A stretch of DNA of 15,728 nt, taken from the NCBI GenBank assembly GCA_001643475.1, contig LXTK01000017.1:1874-17601 (forward strand). The letters are read 5' to 3'. The notes under the pieces were generated by a model. The model was not told the origin of the DNA, did no database searches, and saw nothing but the letters and a program-made list of their open reading frames with translations. The position numbers and the translations under genes are program-made. This document shows, in pieces, positions 1 to 7,514 of this stretch (position 1 is the stretch's first letter; each line of letters begins with the position of its first letter). This DNA comes from Proteobacteria bacterium SPGG2. Lineage in GTDB: Bacteria; Pseudomonadota; Gammaproteobacteria; Acidiferrobacterales; SPGG2.

Positions 1-163
1 GGCGGGCGGGAAACAGCCTTGGCGTCCGGAAATGGCTGGGTTGGGACCTCTCCGGACCGCTTGGGGGCCGTAGACTTGGGTGCCAATCGCCTCAGGATTT
101 GCCCGCAGATTTGCAGGTGGGCTGAAAGGAAAGCCCCCGGCGACCCAAGAAACCAGGGAGGTG

Positions 164-919
164 ATGAATACGCTCACAACGTCATTTGTCAAGCGGCTGC
201 GGGACCGCGATGACGCGCCGCGCACGCCGCGCCCGATCGCCTATATCTCGAAGCTGAACATGTCGGTGTTCGAGACCCCGCGCGGCGACCGCTTGGCCGC
301 CGCTCTCGACGCCGGTGACGGCGTAGTCGCGGCGCAAAAACTCGGCCACGCCCTCGCGGCGTTGCACGAGACGCCGCTGGTGCTGGGAAAATCCCGATCA
401 GTCGAGGACGAGCTGGCGGCGACGGCCGAATCGTTCGCCGAGCTGTCGATGGCGCACCCCGACATCGCGGCCGAGGCGGACTCGCTCTTGTCGGCGGTGG
501 CGAAGGCCTCCCGCGTTGCGCCCAAGCGGCTTACGCCCGAAGCTGAGATACATGCATGTGAGCTACCTTGGCCCGGTAACGTGCGTCAGCTCGAAAACAC
601 CTGCCGCTGGCTAACCGTCATGTCACCGGCTCAGACCATCCGTCTCGATGACCTGCCGACCGAACTGTATCAGCGAGAAGACGGAGGTCAGGAGGCTAGC
701 GACTGGGAAAAGAGCCTGCGCGATATCGCACGACAATCACTGGCGCGTGGCGAGTCAGGAATTTTCAAGGATTTAAACAGTCGGTTCGAGCGCATACTTA
801 TCGAGGCTGCACTCAAACATACAAGCGGCAGAAAACAAGACGCAGCACAAAGACTGGGACTTGGGAGAAACACCCTGACTCGCAAACTCAAGGAGCTTGG
901 GATGTCGGATGCACGCTAG
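164..919 (+). CDS. Chimeric ORF: unrelated N-terminus joined to NtrC C-terminus (Fis-type HTH)
   Basis: From about residue 122 on, the 251-residue product matches the C-terminal end of the nitrogen regulator NtrC (GlnG). It has the sigma-54 activator segment PWPGNVRQLENTCRWLTVM, then a linker, then a Fis-type helix-turn-helix (GRKQDAAQRLGLGRNTLTRK) ending in LKELGM. The receiver domain and the ATPase core with Walker A, Walker B and GAFTGA are absent; full NtrC is about 470 residues. Residues 1 to about 120 are Ala/Arg/Asp-rich, match nothing I recognise, and use almost only G- or C-ending codons. Codon use becomes mixed after about base 528. The ATG at 164 was chosen because AGGGAGG lies just upstream, although the spacing of about 2 nt is short; a GTG at 80 is possible. 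Without the ATPase core the protein cannot activate sigma-54 promoters. It is either a rearrangement remnant or an assembly chimera. Confidence 0.55.
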   Translation: MNTLTTSFVKRLRDRDDAPRTPRPIAYISKLNMSVFETPRGDRLAAALDAGDGVVAAQKLGHALAALHETPLVLGKSRSVEDELAATAESFAELSMAHPDIAAEADSLLSAVAKASRVAPKRLTPEAEIHACELPWPGNVRQLENTCRWLTVMSPAQTIRLDDLPTELYQREDGGQEASDWEKSLRDIARQSLARGESGIFKDLNSRFERILIEAALKHTSGRKQDAAQRLGLGRNTLTRKLKELGMSDAR

Positions 920-1078
920 TTTGTCGTAGACTGGCTACGCCATTCCTGTATATGCACATCGTTGCGTCTCTGCGTCAACCGTTTGATGTGCGCGAGGCAT
1001 CGCTAAACATCAACTATACTAAGGCTATCGTCTTTACGTTACATCAGCAGACGTGCGCTATCCGTCATCACGATTACC

Positions 1079-1420
1079 ATGTCCAAAATCGTTGTTGTCT
1101 TACTCATCGCTAGCACTGTATGGGGTATCCTGATCTGCAGCCACCTAGTGCACGACAAGAATCGGAGGCTGGCTGCCTGGAGTGATATCGACGTTCAACT
1201 CAAACGCCGCTATGATTTGATTCCTAAACTGGTCGACGCTGTCAAACAATACGCAAATTACGAACACACGACCGTCGCGGCGATCACTAGATTGCGAGTA
1301 GAAAGCGAACCGTCTGCGAGCATCAGTGAGCGTGGTCGGCTCAACACCGACCTAAGTTTCATCCTCGGGGAGTGGTGGCGATGGATCCTCCGGTGGCGGC
1401 TGGTAAAGCGACTCGCCTGA
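1079..1420 (+). pseudogene. Truncated LemA family protein
   Basis: The 113-residue product has the LemA layout at its N-terminus. A single membrane helix (about residues 3-22) is followed by the conserved block AWSDIDVQLKRRYDLIPKLV and QYANYEHTTVAAITRLR (about residues 33-73). LemA proteins are usually about 180-200 residues, with a long helical bundle on the outer side of the inner membrane. Here similarity ends near residue 96 (LSFILGE), and the last 17 residues (Trp/Arg-rich) are unlike the family. The tail runs in another frame over the start of the following thioesterase gene, which suggests a deletion that joined the two. A TATACT box at 1015-1020 could be its -10 element, but I see no convincing -35 or Shine-Dalgarno. 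LemA function is poorly defined, and this fragment is probably not functional. Confidence 0.75.
1367..1372 (+). promoter_or_regulatory. Ribosome binding site GGGGAG deciding the thioesterase start
   Basis: GGGGAG lies 8 nt before the ATG at 1381 and inside the reading frame of the lemA fragment. It favours 1381 over the later ATG at 1420, which overlaps the lemA stop (TGATG) but has no clear Shine-Dalgarno. Confidence 0.5.
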
Positions 1421-1860
1421 TGACACTTGCAGACAACGAAACCCGCGATCGCTTTCGGCACTTTCTAACCATCCCTACGCGTTGGATGGACAATGATGTC
1501 TATGGTCACGTCAACAACGTCACCTATTACTCTTACTTCGACACGGTGATTAATCAGTATCTGGTAAGCGAGGGTGGTCTTGATATTAACCAAGGGGAAG
1601 TGATTGGGATTGCGGCCGAAAGTCTATGTCGCTTCCAACGTGCATTCACCTTTCCCGAGGTGGTACAGGCCGGCCTTAGAGTTAGTCACATAGGAAACTC
1701 CAGCGTGCGCTATGAGATTGGTCTATTCCACGAAGGCGAACATGACGCGGCGGCAGCGGGCTATTTCGTGCATGTGTTTGTGGACCGCAGTTCGCGCACG
1801 CCGGTGGCCATACCGGCTGCAATTCGCGCTGCCCTAACACCCTTATCTATCGCGGATTAA
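1381..1860 (+). CDS. Acyl-CoA thioesterase, 4HBT/hotdog family
   Basis: This 159-residue protein is of typical length for single hotdog-fold 4-hydroxybenzoyl-CoA thioesterase-like enzymes, which hydrolyse acyl-CoA thioesters in the cytoplasm. The signature RWMDNDVYGHVNN followed by YYSYFDT is at about residues 34-53. By comparison with YbgC, Asp39 would be the catalytic residue. The rest fits a hotdog domain without insertions (FQRAFTFPEVVQAGLRV, then VRYEIGLF). The ATG at 1381 is preceded by GGGGAG at 8 nt. A shorter version would begin at the ATG at 1420, which overlaps the lemA stop. The substrate cannot be told from the sequence. The gene is intact although the genes on both sides are damaged. 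Confidence 0.85.
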   Translation: MDPPVAAGKATRLMTLADNETRDRFRHFLTIPTRWMDNDVYGHVNNVTYYSYFDTVINQYLVSEGGLDINQGEVIGIAAESLCRFQRAFTFPEVVQAGLRVSHIGNSSVRYEIGLFHEGEHDAAAAGYFVHVFVDRSSRTPVAIPAAIRAALTPLSIAD

Positions 1861-2226
1861 ACGCTAGACGTTAGGCCGAACCATCCACCCCATTTAGCCC
1901 TTTATAACTGTCTTAATTTCAATATCTTAGAGTCGATCCCTAAGTATGTTCACAGCGCCGATTCTTACGCCCCGCGACGGCTGGGAGACATTGGCCGGCA
2001 GCCCGTTTTGTTCTATCTCTACAAACCTTATGTCACACCCTTCCGATCTTTCAGTTACAACATGGCGACTGGTCAGGCATTGTACTCCGGCCCTTAATCA
2101 CCGCTGTACTTACTCCGACACCATAAGCTCACTGTCACATGATCTCTCAGTGCTTGCGATACCGACACGGTTGGCGTAGTTAAGCGCCTATCTTCTTATA
2201 GCGGTTCCGCATACGATGCGTGGTCC
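1861..2226 (+). other. Intergenic stretch with no recognised gene
   Basis: This 366-base stretch separates the thioesterase from the frameshifted membrane protein gene. It contains one open frame of 77 codons (1946-2179), rich in Ser, Thr and Pro and matching no family I know, with no ribosome binding site. I found no convincing promoter, hairpin or RNA gene. It may be decayed coding sequence. Confidence 0.4.
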
Positions 2227-2618
2227 GTGAACAATGCAGCCATTCTCACTATTGCCGGCGCTTACAACCTAGTGCTCGGCCTATTTCACTTGGCCTTTTG
2301 GAAGCTGTTCCAGTGGAAGCAGGATCTGGCTACCTTCACCCGCTTGAATCAGGCAGTTGTACAGATCCTAAATCTTTGCCTAACATTCATTTTTTTATTG
2401 TTCGCCTACATCTCGTTTTTCCATGCCAGCGAGCTATTACATTCTAAGCTCGGTCGATCGCTGTTAGCGCTAACGCGATATTTTGGTTCTTGCGCACCAT
2501 CGAGCAGATCATATTCTTCGGGCTTAGACCCAAGGCTTCGATTGCATTTTTAATCCTGTTTCTGATAGGCACAGGTCTGTATTCGATCCCCTTGGCCGAT
2601 CAGCTGTTGCAGCGCTGA
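2227..2618 (+). pseudogene. Small four-helix integral membrane protein, frameshifted
   Basis: Starting at GTG 2227, the frame encodes two hydrophobic helices (about LTIAGAYNLVLGLFHLAFW and LCLTFIFLLFAYISFF). Near base 2465 the hydrophobic pattern leaves this frame and continues in the -1 frame as ANAIFWFLRTIEQIIFFGLRP and then SIAFLILFLIGTGLYSIPLA, ending at TGA 2616-2618. One missing base between about 2450 and 2470 explains the break. Joined, the protein would have about 130 residues and four membrane helices. I do not recognise a named family with certainty. Left as written, translation ends at 2553 with a scrambled, non-hydrophobic tail. It could be a true pseudogene or an indel in the assembly. 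Confidence 0.65.
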
Positions 2619-2686
2619 CGTCGCTGTTTCTAAGGTGTATGCTGGACTACTAAGCGCCACCTTTAGGCCATCACATTAATTTGTGA

Positions 2687-3291
2687 ATGACACGACTAGA
2701 AGAAATACACTCGTTTTGGTTCGGTGAGATGGATGCTGACGGCTTAGCGAAGGAAGAGTGGGCCGAGCGTTGGTTTCGAGCAAGTGCTAAGACCGATGAA
2801 TTAATTCGCGAGTACTTTGAATCAGACCTGCAAAAGGCAATCCAAGAACAATTCCCGTCGTGGCAACAGCATCCGCGAGGGCGACTGGCATTGATGGTGT
2901 TGCTCGATCAATTCTCACGCAATATCTACCGCGGCACAGCGCAAGCTTTCGCGCAGGATGAGCTGGCGCTATCGCTGTGCTCACAGGGCATTGACATCGG
3001 CCATGACCTCGCGTTGCGATCGAACGAACATTCTATTACTTGCCGATGGAGCACCCGGAAAGCTTGGAGATACAAGATAAATGTGTTCAACACTACGAGC
3101 AGCTGGTAGCATCAGTGCCTTCGGCAACAGCGAAGAAACTTCAGCCTTCGCTTGATTACGCCATTAGCCACCGAGATATCATCGCCCGCTTCGGCCGCTT
3201 CCCCCATCGAAACAAGCTGCTGGGACGCACGTCGACAGCAGCAGAGCGTGAGTATTTGTCCCAGGGCGGGGCTACCTTCGGACAAAAGTAG
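2687..3291 (+). pseudogene. DUF924 family protein, frameshifted
   Basis: The first part, from ATG 2687, reads as a DUF924 protein: IHSFWFGEMD, then EEWAERWFRASAKTDELI, then LALMVLLDQFSRNIYRGTAQAF. Near base 3012-3018 the frame breaks. The family's next segment continues in the -1 frame as AIERTFYYLPMEHPES, then QHYEQL, then YAISHRDIIARFGRFPHRNKLLGRTST, ending at 3291. A single missing base restores an almost full-length protein of about 200 residues. DUF924 proteins are alpha-helical, TPR-like and of unknown function; the RFGRFPHRN motif is the family hallmark. Unrepaired, the product stops at 3109 and loses that motif. The neighbouring gene has the same kind of break. Confidence 0.8.
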
Positions 3292-3331
3292 TCAATAGCT
3301 ATAACTTTATACCCGCAGTGACCCGCAATCC

Positions 3332-3940
3332 GTGAATACAGTTGCAGCGCTTGAACGATTCGATATCGACGAGATTTTGCGGCAATTAGCCTCAGTCGGT
3401 GCGGCGTCCGTGCCGTTTCTAAACAAAAACCTCAGGACTTCGTTGCTCGAGGAGGCAGTGGGTTACGCCTACAAGCGTGAGGAGGAAATTGTAGGTAGTG
3501 GCGATCGAACCGTAAGACAACAGGTGGGTTCGTTCGAGGATTTTACCGATAGCAGCGAGTTTGTCCGGGTGAGAGCTTGTTTTGAGGATCTCGTATCTAG
3601 CGCCTTGGCGACCTTGCCTAGGTATCCATTTGCCACACCTTTTCGACTAAACTCGATGATACTCAATAGATATGAAGCGGGATCCTTGGGGATCACACCC
3701 CATAGGGATCTCGCACGCTACATAAATTTAATTGGCATCGTCGTAATCGGCGGGAACGGCCGATTCCAAGTATGCTCGGACCGAAGCGGTGAACATGCCA
3801 GCGAGATTATGGCCCCACCCGGTCACGCCATTCTGATGCGGGCGCTGGGGTTTCCCGGCGCAGCCGACAGACCATTTCATTGCGTCCGCGATATTCGGGA
3901 ACCGAGATACACGTTGGTGCTACGACAGCGACGCCCATAG
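3332..3940 (+). CDS. 2OG-Fe(II) oxygenase-like protein
   Basis: This 202-residue protein carries the pattern of a non-haem Fe(II)/2-oxoglutarate oxygenase core. His124-x-Asp126 (in ITPHRDL) begins the metal triad, and His183 (in RPFHCVRD) would be the distal His. Arg192 (in EPRYTLVLRQR) is in the place of the 2-oxoglutarate-binding Arg. Between them are the strands expected for a jelly roll (INLIGIVVIGGNGRFQV, then GHAILMRAL). The N-terminal 100 residues are helical and not recognised. The start is a GTG at 3332 with only a weak Shine-Dalgarno. The protein is cytoplasmic, with no signal peptide. The layout resembles AlkB-like or prolyl-hydroxylase-like enzymes, but the substrate is unknown. 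It is the first undamaged gene after two broken ones. Confidence 0.7.
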   Translation: MNTVAALERFDIDEILRQLASVGAASVPFLNKNLRTSLLEEAVGYAYKREEEIVGSGDRTVRQQVGSFEDFTDSSEFVRVRACFEDLVSSALATLPRYPFATPFRLNSMILNRYEAGSLGITPHRDLARYINLIGIVVIGGNGRFQVCSDRSGEHASEIMAPPGHAILMRALGFPGAADRPFHCVRDIREPRYTLVLRQRRP

Positions 3941-4315
3941 GGCCTTGTAACCCCCATAAACCGTAGGTTATTACCGGGTTCGTCGCGCGCGGGAATCCAG
4001 CTGGCAGCAGCACGCGCTGTCAGCGCTGAGCGGCCTTCTGTCCGAATGCGACCGTCATACGCCGGGGAGCGTCTGGACATAAGCGGCTTATAGTCTAATT
4101 TTAGAGGGCCTAACCTAAAACGGTTGTTGGTCGCCTCCTGAACGGGAGGAGCTTTTGAAACGAACACCGCGCAAACACGGCACACGGAAGCGCCCGACGA
4201 GATCGTCGGCAGCGATATGAAGGCAGGGCCGGGTTTAGACACTAGGAAGTGGTACCCCTACCGCAATTTACGAGGATCAAGACGGATCCGCTAAATCCTG
4301 AATGGAAGCAGAATT
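3941..4315 (+). other. Long intergenic region, many short inverted repeats
   Basis: No gene is supported here. The stretch holds several small palindromic elements. One is CCTCC-TGAACG-GGAGG followed by AGCTTTTG (about 4135-4158), which could be a weak Rho-independent terminator for the upstream gene but lies almost 200 bases from its stop. Another is CGACGA-GA-TCGTCG (about 4197-4210). A minus-strand open frame (3877-4242) is Arg/Ser-rich and overlaps the 3' end of the oxygenase gene, so it is probably not coding. Confidence 0.4.
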
Positions 4316-4423
4316 GAGGGTGCGAAAGCACGCTCAAAAAGCCGTTACAAGGAAAGAACGGCTAAGTCGGACGCACTTGCGTGCGCCCCATCCTGGATGC
4401 GCACACGGATTCGTGCGCATCCA
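4316..4423 (+). promoter_or_regulatory. Cluster of four hairpins upstream of the PhnD-like gene
   Basis: Four inverted repeats follow each other. The first is GAGGGTGC-GAAA-GCACGCTC (one mismatch, GNRA-type loop, followed by AAAAA). The second is GCCGTT-N10-AACGGC, the third is ACGCA-CT-TGCGT, and the last is a perfect 11-bp stem TGGATGCGCAC-N8-GTGCGCATCCA at 4394-4423. The last ends 116 bases before the proposed start at 4540. The spacing would suit a structured 5' leader, a small RNA or an operator. I cannot match it to a known riboswitch class. Confidence 0.45.
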
Positions 4424-4539
4424 CTCATTTTCCCAGTCGCCGATCACTACTTGACCCGGCGCCTGAAGCCACCGCGCTAATCGTACGCCATCGCGCGCCG
4501 GCGTTTTCGATTGCTGTTGAGAAGACCCGGAGTTCTGCA

Positions 4540-5439
4540 ATGTCGCCCACAAAGTCTGTATCTAAACATACCGCTAAATGGCGGGCCACTACCTGTCTTT
4601 CACTTACCTTACTACTGGGCATCAGCGCTACATGTTCTATGAGCACCGAGCGCATTGTGCCCGCGCTTCAAAAGGCGATCGCCAAACCGTCAGACGAATA
4701 CGTGCTTACCGCCGCGCCTGACAGGTCTACCACAATTGCACACCAGACTTACGGGCCTATCGTCGACTATCTGTCACAAGTTACGGGTAAACGGATCGTC
4801 TACCGGCACTCGCCGGACTGGCGTACCTATCAACAAGCAATGCAACAGGGCGAGTACGATCTCGCATTTGACGGTTCACATTTCGTTAGCTGGCGCATCT
4901 CGAGGCTGGAGCATGAGCCGTTGGTGAAGGCCGCACAGGAAGACATCTTTGTGGTGCTCGCATCGAAGCGCGATCATCACCTCAATTCGCTGCAGGACCT
5001 GGCGGGACGATCTGTGTGTGGTCACGCTCCGCCGCACTACACGACACTACGGGTGTATCACGAGTTCGGCAACCCGGCACGCCAACCGGTATTAATACGC
5101 GAGCGGAGCTGGCAAGCCATTTACCAAGCCATGATCACTGGCAAGTGCGATGGCGCCATAATGTCACTCGAAGGGTATCACCAAGTTGATCCCGATGGCC
5201 GACATGCCCGGATAGTCTTTAAGAGCAAAGCAATACCCGGGAAAACATTAACAGCGGGGCCACACCTGTCTCCAGAAGATAAAGCAGCTATCACGCGCGC
5301 ATTGTTATCGCCTGAAGGACGTAAAGTTACGAAAAGACTACGTCAGCAACTTGGCATAACAAAAATTACGCGAGCGACAAAGTCCGAGTACGCAGGGCTA
5401 GACACGATTCTTCACGGTGTGTGGGGTTTCCATATCTAA
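4540..5439 (+). CDS. PhnD-like periplasmic substrate-binding protein
   Basis: The 299-residue product looks like the substrate-binding component of a phosphonate/phosphite-type ABC transporter (PhnD/SsuA/transferrin-like fold). Conserved features include YVLTAAPDRS at the start of the mature domain, HQTYGPIVDYLSQVTGK, the YDLAFDGSHFVSWRI segment, the LQDLAGRSVCG lobe, and CDGAIMSLEGYHQ. The ATG at 4540 was chosen because GGAG lies 6 nt upstream and a signal peptide follows directly: a basic stretch, then CLSLTLLLGISATC. A Cys after SAT could be a poor lipobox. An in-frame GTG at 4381 would add 53 residues in front of the signal peptide and is unlikely. No permease or ATPase gene is adjacent, so the protein is an orphan. 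It may serve a transporter elsewhere or act as a sensor input. The ligand cannot be named. Confidence 0.8.
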   Translation: MSPTKSVSKHTAKWRATTCLSLTLLLGISATCSMSTERIVPALQKAIAKPSDEYVLTAAPDRSTTIAHQTYGPIVDYLSQVTGKRIVYRHSPDWRTYQQAMQQGEYDLAFDGSHFVSWRISRLEHEPLVKAAQEDIFVVLASKRDHHLNSLQDLAGRSVCGHAPPHYTTLRVYHEFGNPARQPVLIRERSWQAIYQAMITGKCDGAIMSLEGYHQVDPDGRHARIVFKSKAIPGKTLTAGPHLSPEDKAAITRALLSPEGRKVTKRLRQQLGITKITRATKSEYAGLDTILHGVWGFHI

Positions 5440-5470
5440 AAAGTCGACCGTAAGCGGTATTTCGCTTTAC

Positions 5471-6205
5471 TTATTGCTCTCGGTCGCGGATGCGCACTAG
5501 CTTGCCAATCGTCAAACCTTGCACGGTAATTGAAAACACCACGACCGTCTAGGTCACAGCCACGATGACATCGCCCTCTGGTCCTGGTGGCAAGGAGAGT
5601 GCGAGCGCAACTGAAATCTCTCCTCGCAGACCACCCCACGTTAGTATCTTGATGGCATTAGGTGCAAACGTTCGCGCAACCGCGTAAGCCCGATAGGAAC
5701 ACCTACGTTGGTAAACCGCGCGAACAAGACAATCGGGGCCATCAGTAGTCCAACCAATAGATACTGTTGAGTAAACGCAAGAACACGGCGCGCCGAACAG
5801 CAGACAAAACAAAAATGGCAGCTCGAGTCCAATCGCCTGCAATAACCACCAGGTGGCGCCACCGACTATTACTGTCGATGCGATCATGCCGGCCGATGCA
5901 AGCGTCCCGATCACCTACTTCTGCTCCGCCAAGTCATTCATATTCACATGCAATGCACCGGCAAACAGCAGAAAACTCAACATCCCGTGCATCAGTGTCT
6001 TGTTGAAATGAACGCCGGCCAGGGGATCACGTGCGTAGTGCTCAATCCTGATATCGATGGCACCTAAGCCGAGTAGAACGAGCGAGAGAACGAGTGCGAT
6101 CAGCATGACGCCGATGGTTGTAGGCAGGCGCAGGTAGCGATGATTGACGTAGTTGAGCAGCGCTGAAAGCGTCAATAGTATCGCTATGAGGTTAAGTAAT
6201 CCCAT
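5471..6205 (-). pseudogene. CPA1-type Na+/H+ antiporter remnant
   Basis: Reading from ATG 6205 down, the first 96 codons give typical antiporter helices: LLNLIAILLTLSALLNYVNHR, LRLPTTIGVMLIALVLSL, then LMHGMLSFLLFAGALHVN. A TAG follows AEQK where the family has Trp (TGG to TAG), at 5915-5917. The same frame continues with VIGTLASAGMIASTVIVGGA and LPFLFCLLFGA. The centre of the protein is then missing. Late segments reappear in another frame (QQYLLVGLLMAPIVLFARF) and, after a further shift near 5672, as FAPNAIKILTWGGLRGEIS. A second TAG (5549-5551) follows IVAVT, after which VFSITVQGLTIGKLVRIRD runs to TAA at 5471-5473. About 245 codons remain of the usual 400 or more. Two nonsense changes, a deletion and a frameshift mark true decay. 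Confidence 0.85.
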
Positions 6206-6265
6206 GATGTAAACCTAGACAGTCGACACGCCGTTCCAAATCGGTACCCTTTGAGATCGAGCTGG

Positions 6266-7510
6266 TTATCGGGGTTCTGCTGAGACGGCTGACAAACCTC
6301 GCGCTAACCGAGGTAAGTCTCCGTTCAAGCCCGCTGCTCGGCGCATGAACATATTCTTGACAGGCTGAATCGAATCGGTGACATCGAGACCAAGATTGCG
6401 CACCCGCGCCACCGCCTCCATGGAATTGCCGAATAGGCGCTTTAAGCCATCGGTGACTGCGAGCATGGCCAGATTGTCGCCTTTACGCCAACGCTCATAA
6501 CGGCGCAGCATTCGAAGCGAGCCGATGTCGCGCCCAGCGCCGTCGGCATCAAGCAATACCTCGGCCAGCACCGCAGCGTCCAACAGTCCTAGGTTGACGC
6601 CCTGTCCCGCCAACGGGTGCACGGTGTGGGCAGCATCACCGATCAGCGCAATTCTTGAGTCTACGTAACGCTTGGCATGCGCGCGTTGTAAGGGAAAAGC
6701 GGCACGCGCACTTGTCGCCCCAACGGCGCCGAGTCTATCGCCGAAGGCAGTAGCCAGGGCCTCGAGAAACTGGGCGTCGTCGTGGGCAAGCAAGATATCA
6801 GCTTGCTCCGAGTCCGCTGACCAAACAATTGAGCATCGTCCATCAGCCAGCGGCAAAAATGCCAGCGGGCCGGTCGAGAGAAACCGTTGCCAGGCTGTAT
6901 TCTTGTGGGATTTTTCGGTGGTCACGGTGGCAACGATAGCCTGTTGTGCGTAACCCCAAACGGTGAGGTCGATGCCAGCCTGTTGCCGTACTCGTGACCG
7001 CGGGCCATCAGCACCAATCACAACGCTCGCGCCAATCTGTGTGCCGTCGGTTAATCGTAGCGTTACCCGCGAGTCGGCAACATCGATGGTGTCGACATCT
7101 CGTGGGCAACACAGCTGCACGTTGCTGCAACGCTCAATACGCTCTATCAACGCCGCTCGGATAGCGTTGTTCTCAATAATGTAGGCCAGATTCGGTTCAC
7201 CGATATCGGCGCTATCGAAGTGTATGGCGCCGGCGCCGCCCGCATCCCAAACATGCATTTGTTCCACTGGACATACACGCTCTTGATCGATGCCGGACCA
7301 GGCCCCCACCCCATCAAGAATCACACGCGAACCGGGGGTAATCGCGCTCACCCGGAGATCATAATCCCCGGTCGGCGCCGATAATGGTTGCGTATGTTCA
7401 ACTACCGCGATACGCAACTTTGAGATCGCCAACGCGCAGGCTAGGGTTGCACCAACGATTCCAGCGCCGACAATAACAACATCGTAATCAGTGTTTGTAG
7501 ATCGAGTCAT
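6266..7510 (-). CDS. ubiI: UbiI-like FAD-dependent monooxygenase of ubiquinone biosynthesis
   Basis: This 414-residue member of the UbiH/UbiF/VisC/Coq6 family has the FAD-binding GAGIVG at residues 15-20, a mid-chain IGADGPRSR (about 165-173), and GDAAHTVHPLAGQGVNLG at 291-308. RVSAI near residue 55 and MHVWDAGGAG near 85 resemble UbiI (VisC) rather than UbiH. UbiI hydroxylates carbon 5 of the aromatic ring in aerobic ubiquinone synthesis; other family members act on C1 or C6, so the exact position here is inferred. The ATG at 7510 lies 4 nt past the ubiH stop, which implies an operon. An in-frame ATG 12 codons upstream would overlap ubiH and places extra residues before the nucleotide-binding strand. 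Downstream is the antiporter remnant, with no clear terminator. Confidence 0.85.
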   Translation of the reverse strand: MTRSTNTDYDVVIVGAGIVGATLACALAISKLRIAVVEHTQPLSAPTGDYDLRVSAITPGSRVILDGVGAWSGIDQERVCPVEQMHVWDAGGAGAIHFDSADIGEPNLAYIIENNAIRAALIERIERCSNVQLCCPRDVDTIDVADSRVTLRLTDGTQIGASVVIGADGPRSRVRQQAGIDLTVWGYAQQAIVATVTTEKSHKNTAWQRFLSTGPLAFLPLADGRCSIVWSADSEQADILLAHDDAQFLEALATAFGDRLGAVGATSARAAFPLQRAHAKRYVDSRIALIGDAAHTVHPLAGQGVNLGLLDAAVLAEVLLDADGAGRDIGSLRMLRRYERWRKGDNLAMLAVTDGLKRLFGNSMEAVARVRNLGLDVTDSIQPVKNMFMRRAAGLNGDLPRLARGLSAVSAEPR

Positions 7511-7514
7511 AAAG

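Noticed and set aside
19..213. Open frame of 64 codons at the left edge
   Set aside because: Overlaps the better-supported frame starting at 164 and has no recognisable content.
1946..2179. Plus-strand open frame of 77 codons
   Set aside because: No Shine-Dalgarno, no known motif and no hydrophobic or charged pattern typical of a small protein.
3877..4242. Minus-strand open frame of 121 codons in the intergenic region
   Set aside because: Overlaps the end of the oxygenase gene, is Arg/Ser/Ala-rich without any domain, and has no ribosome binding site. It looks like a chance frame.
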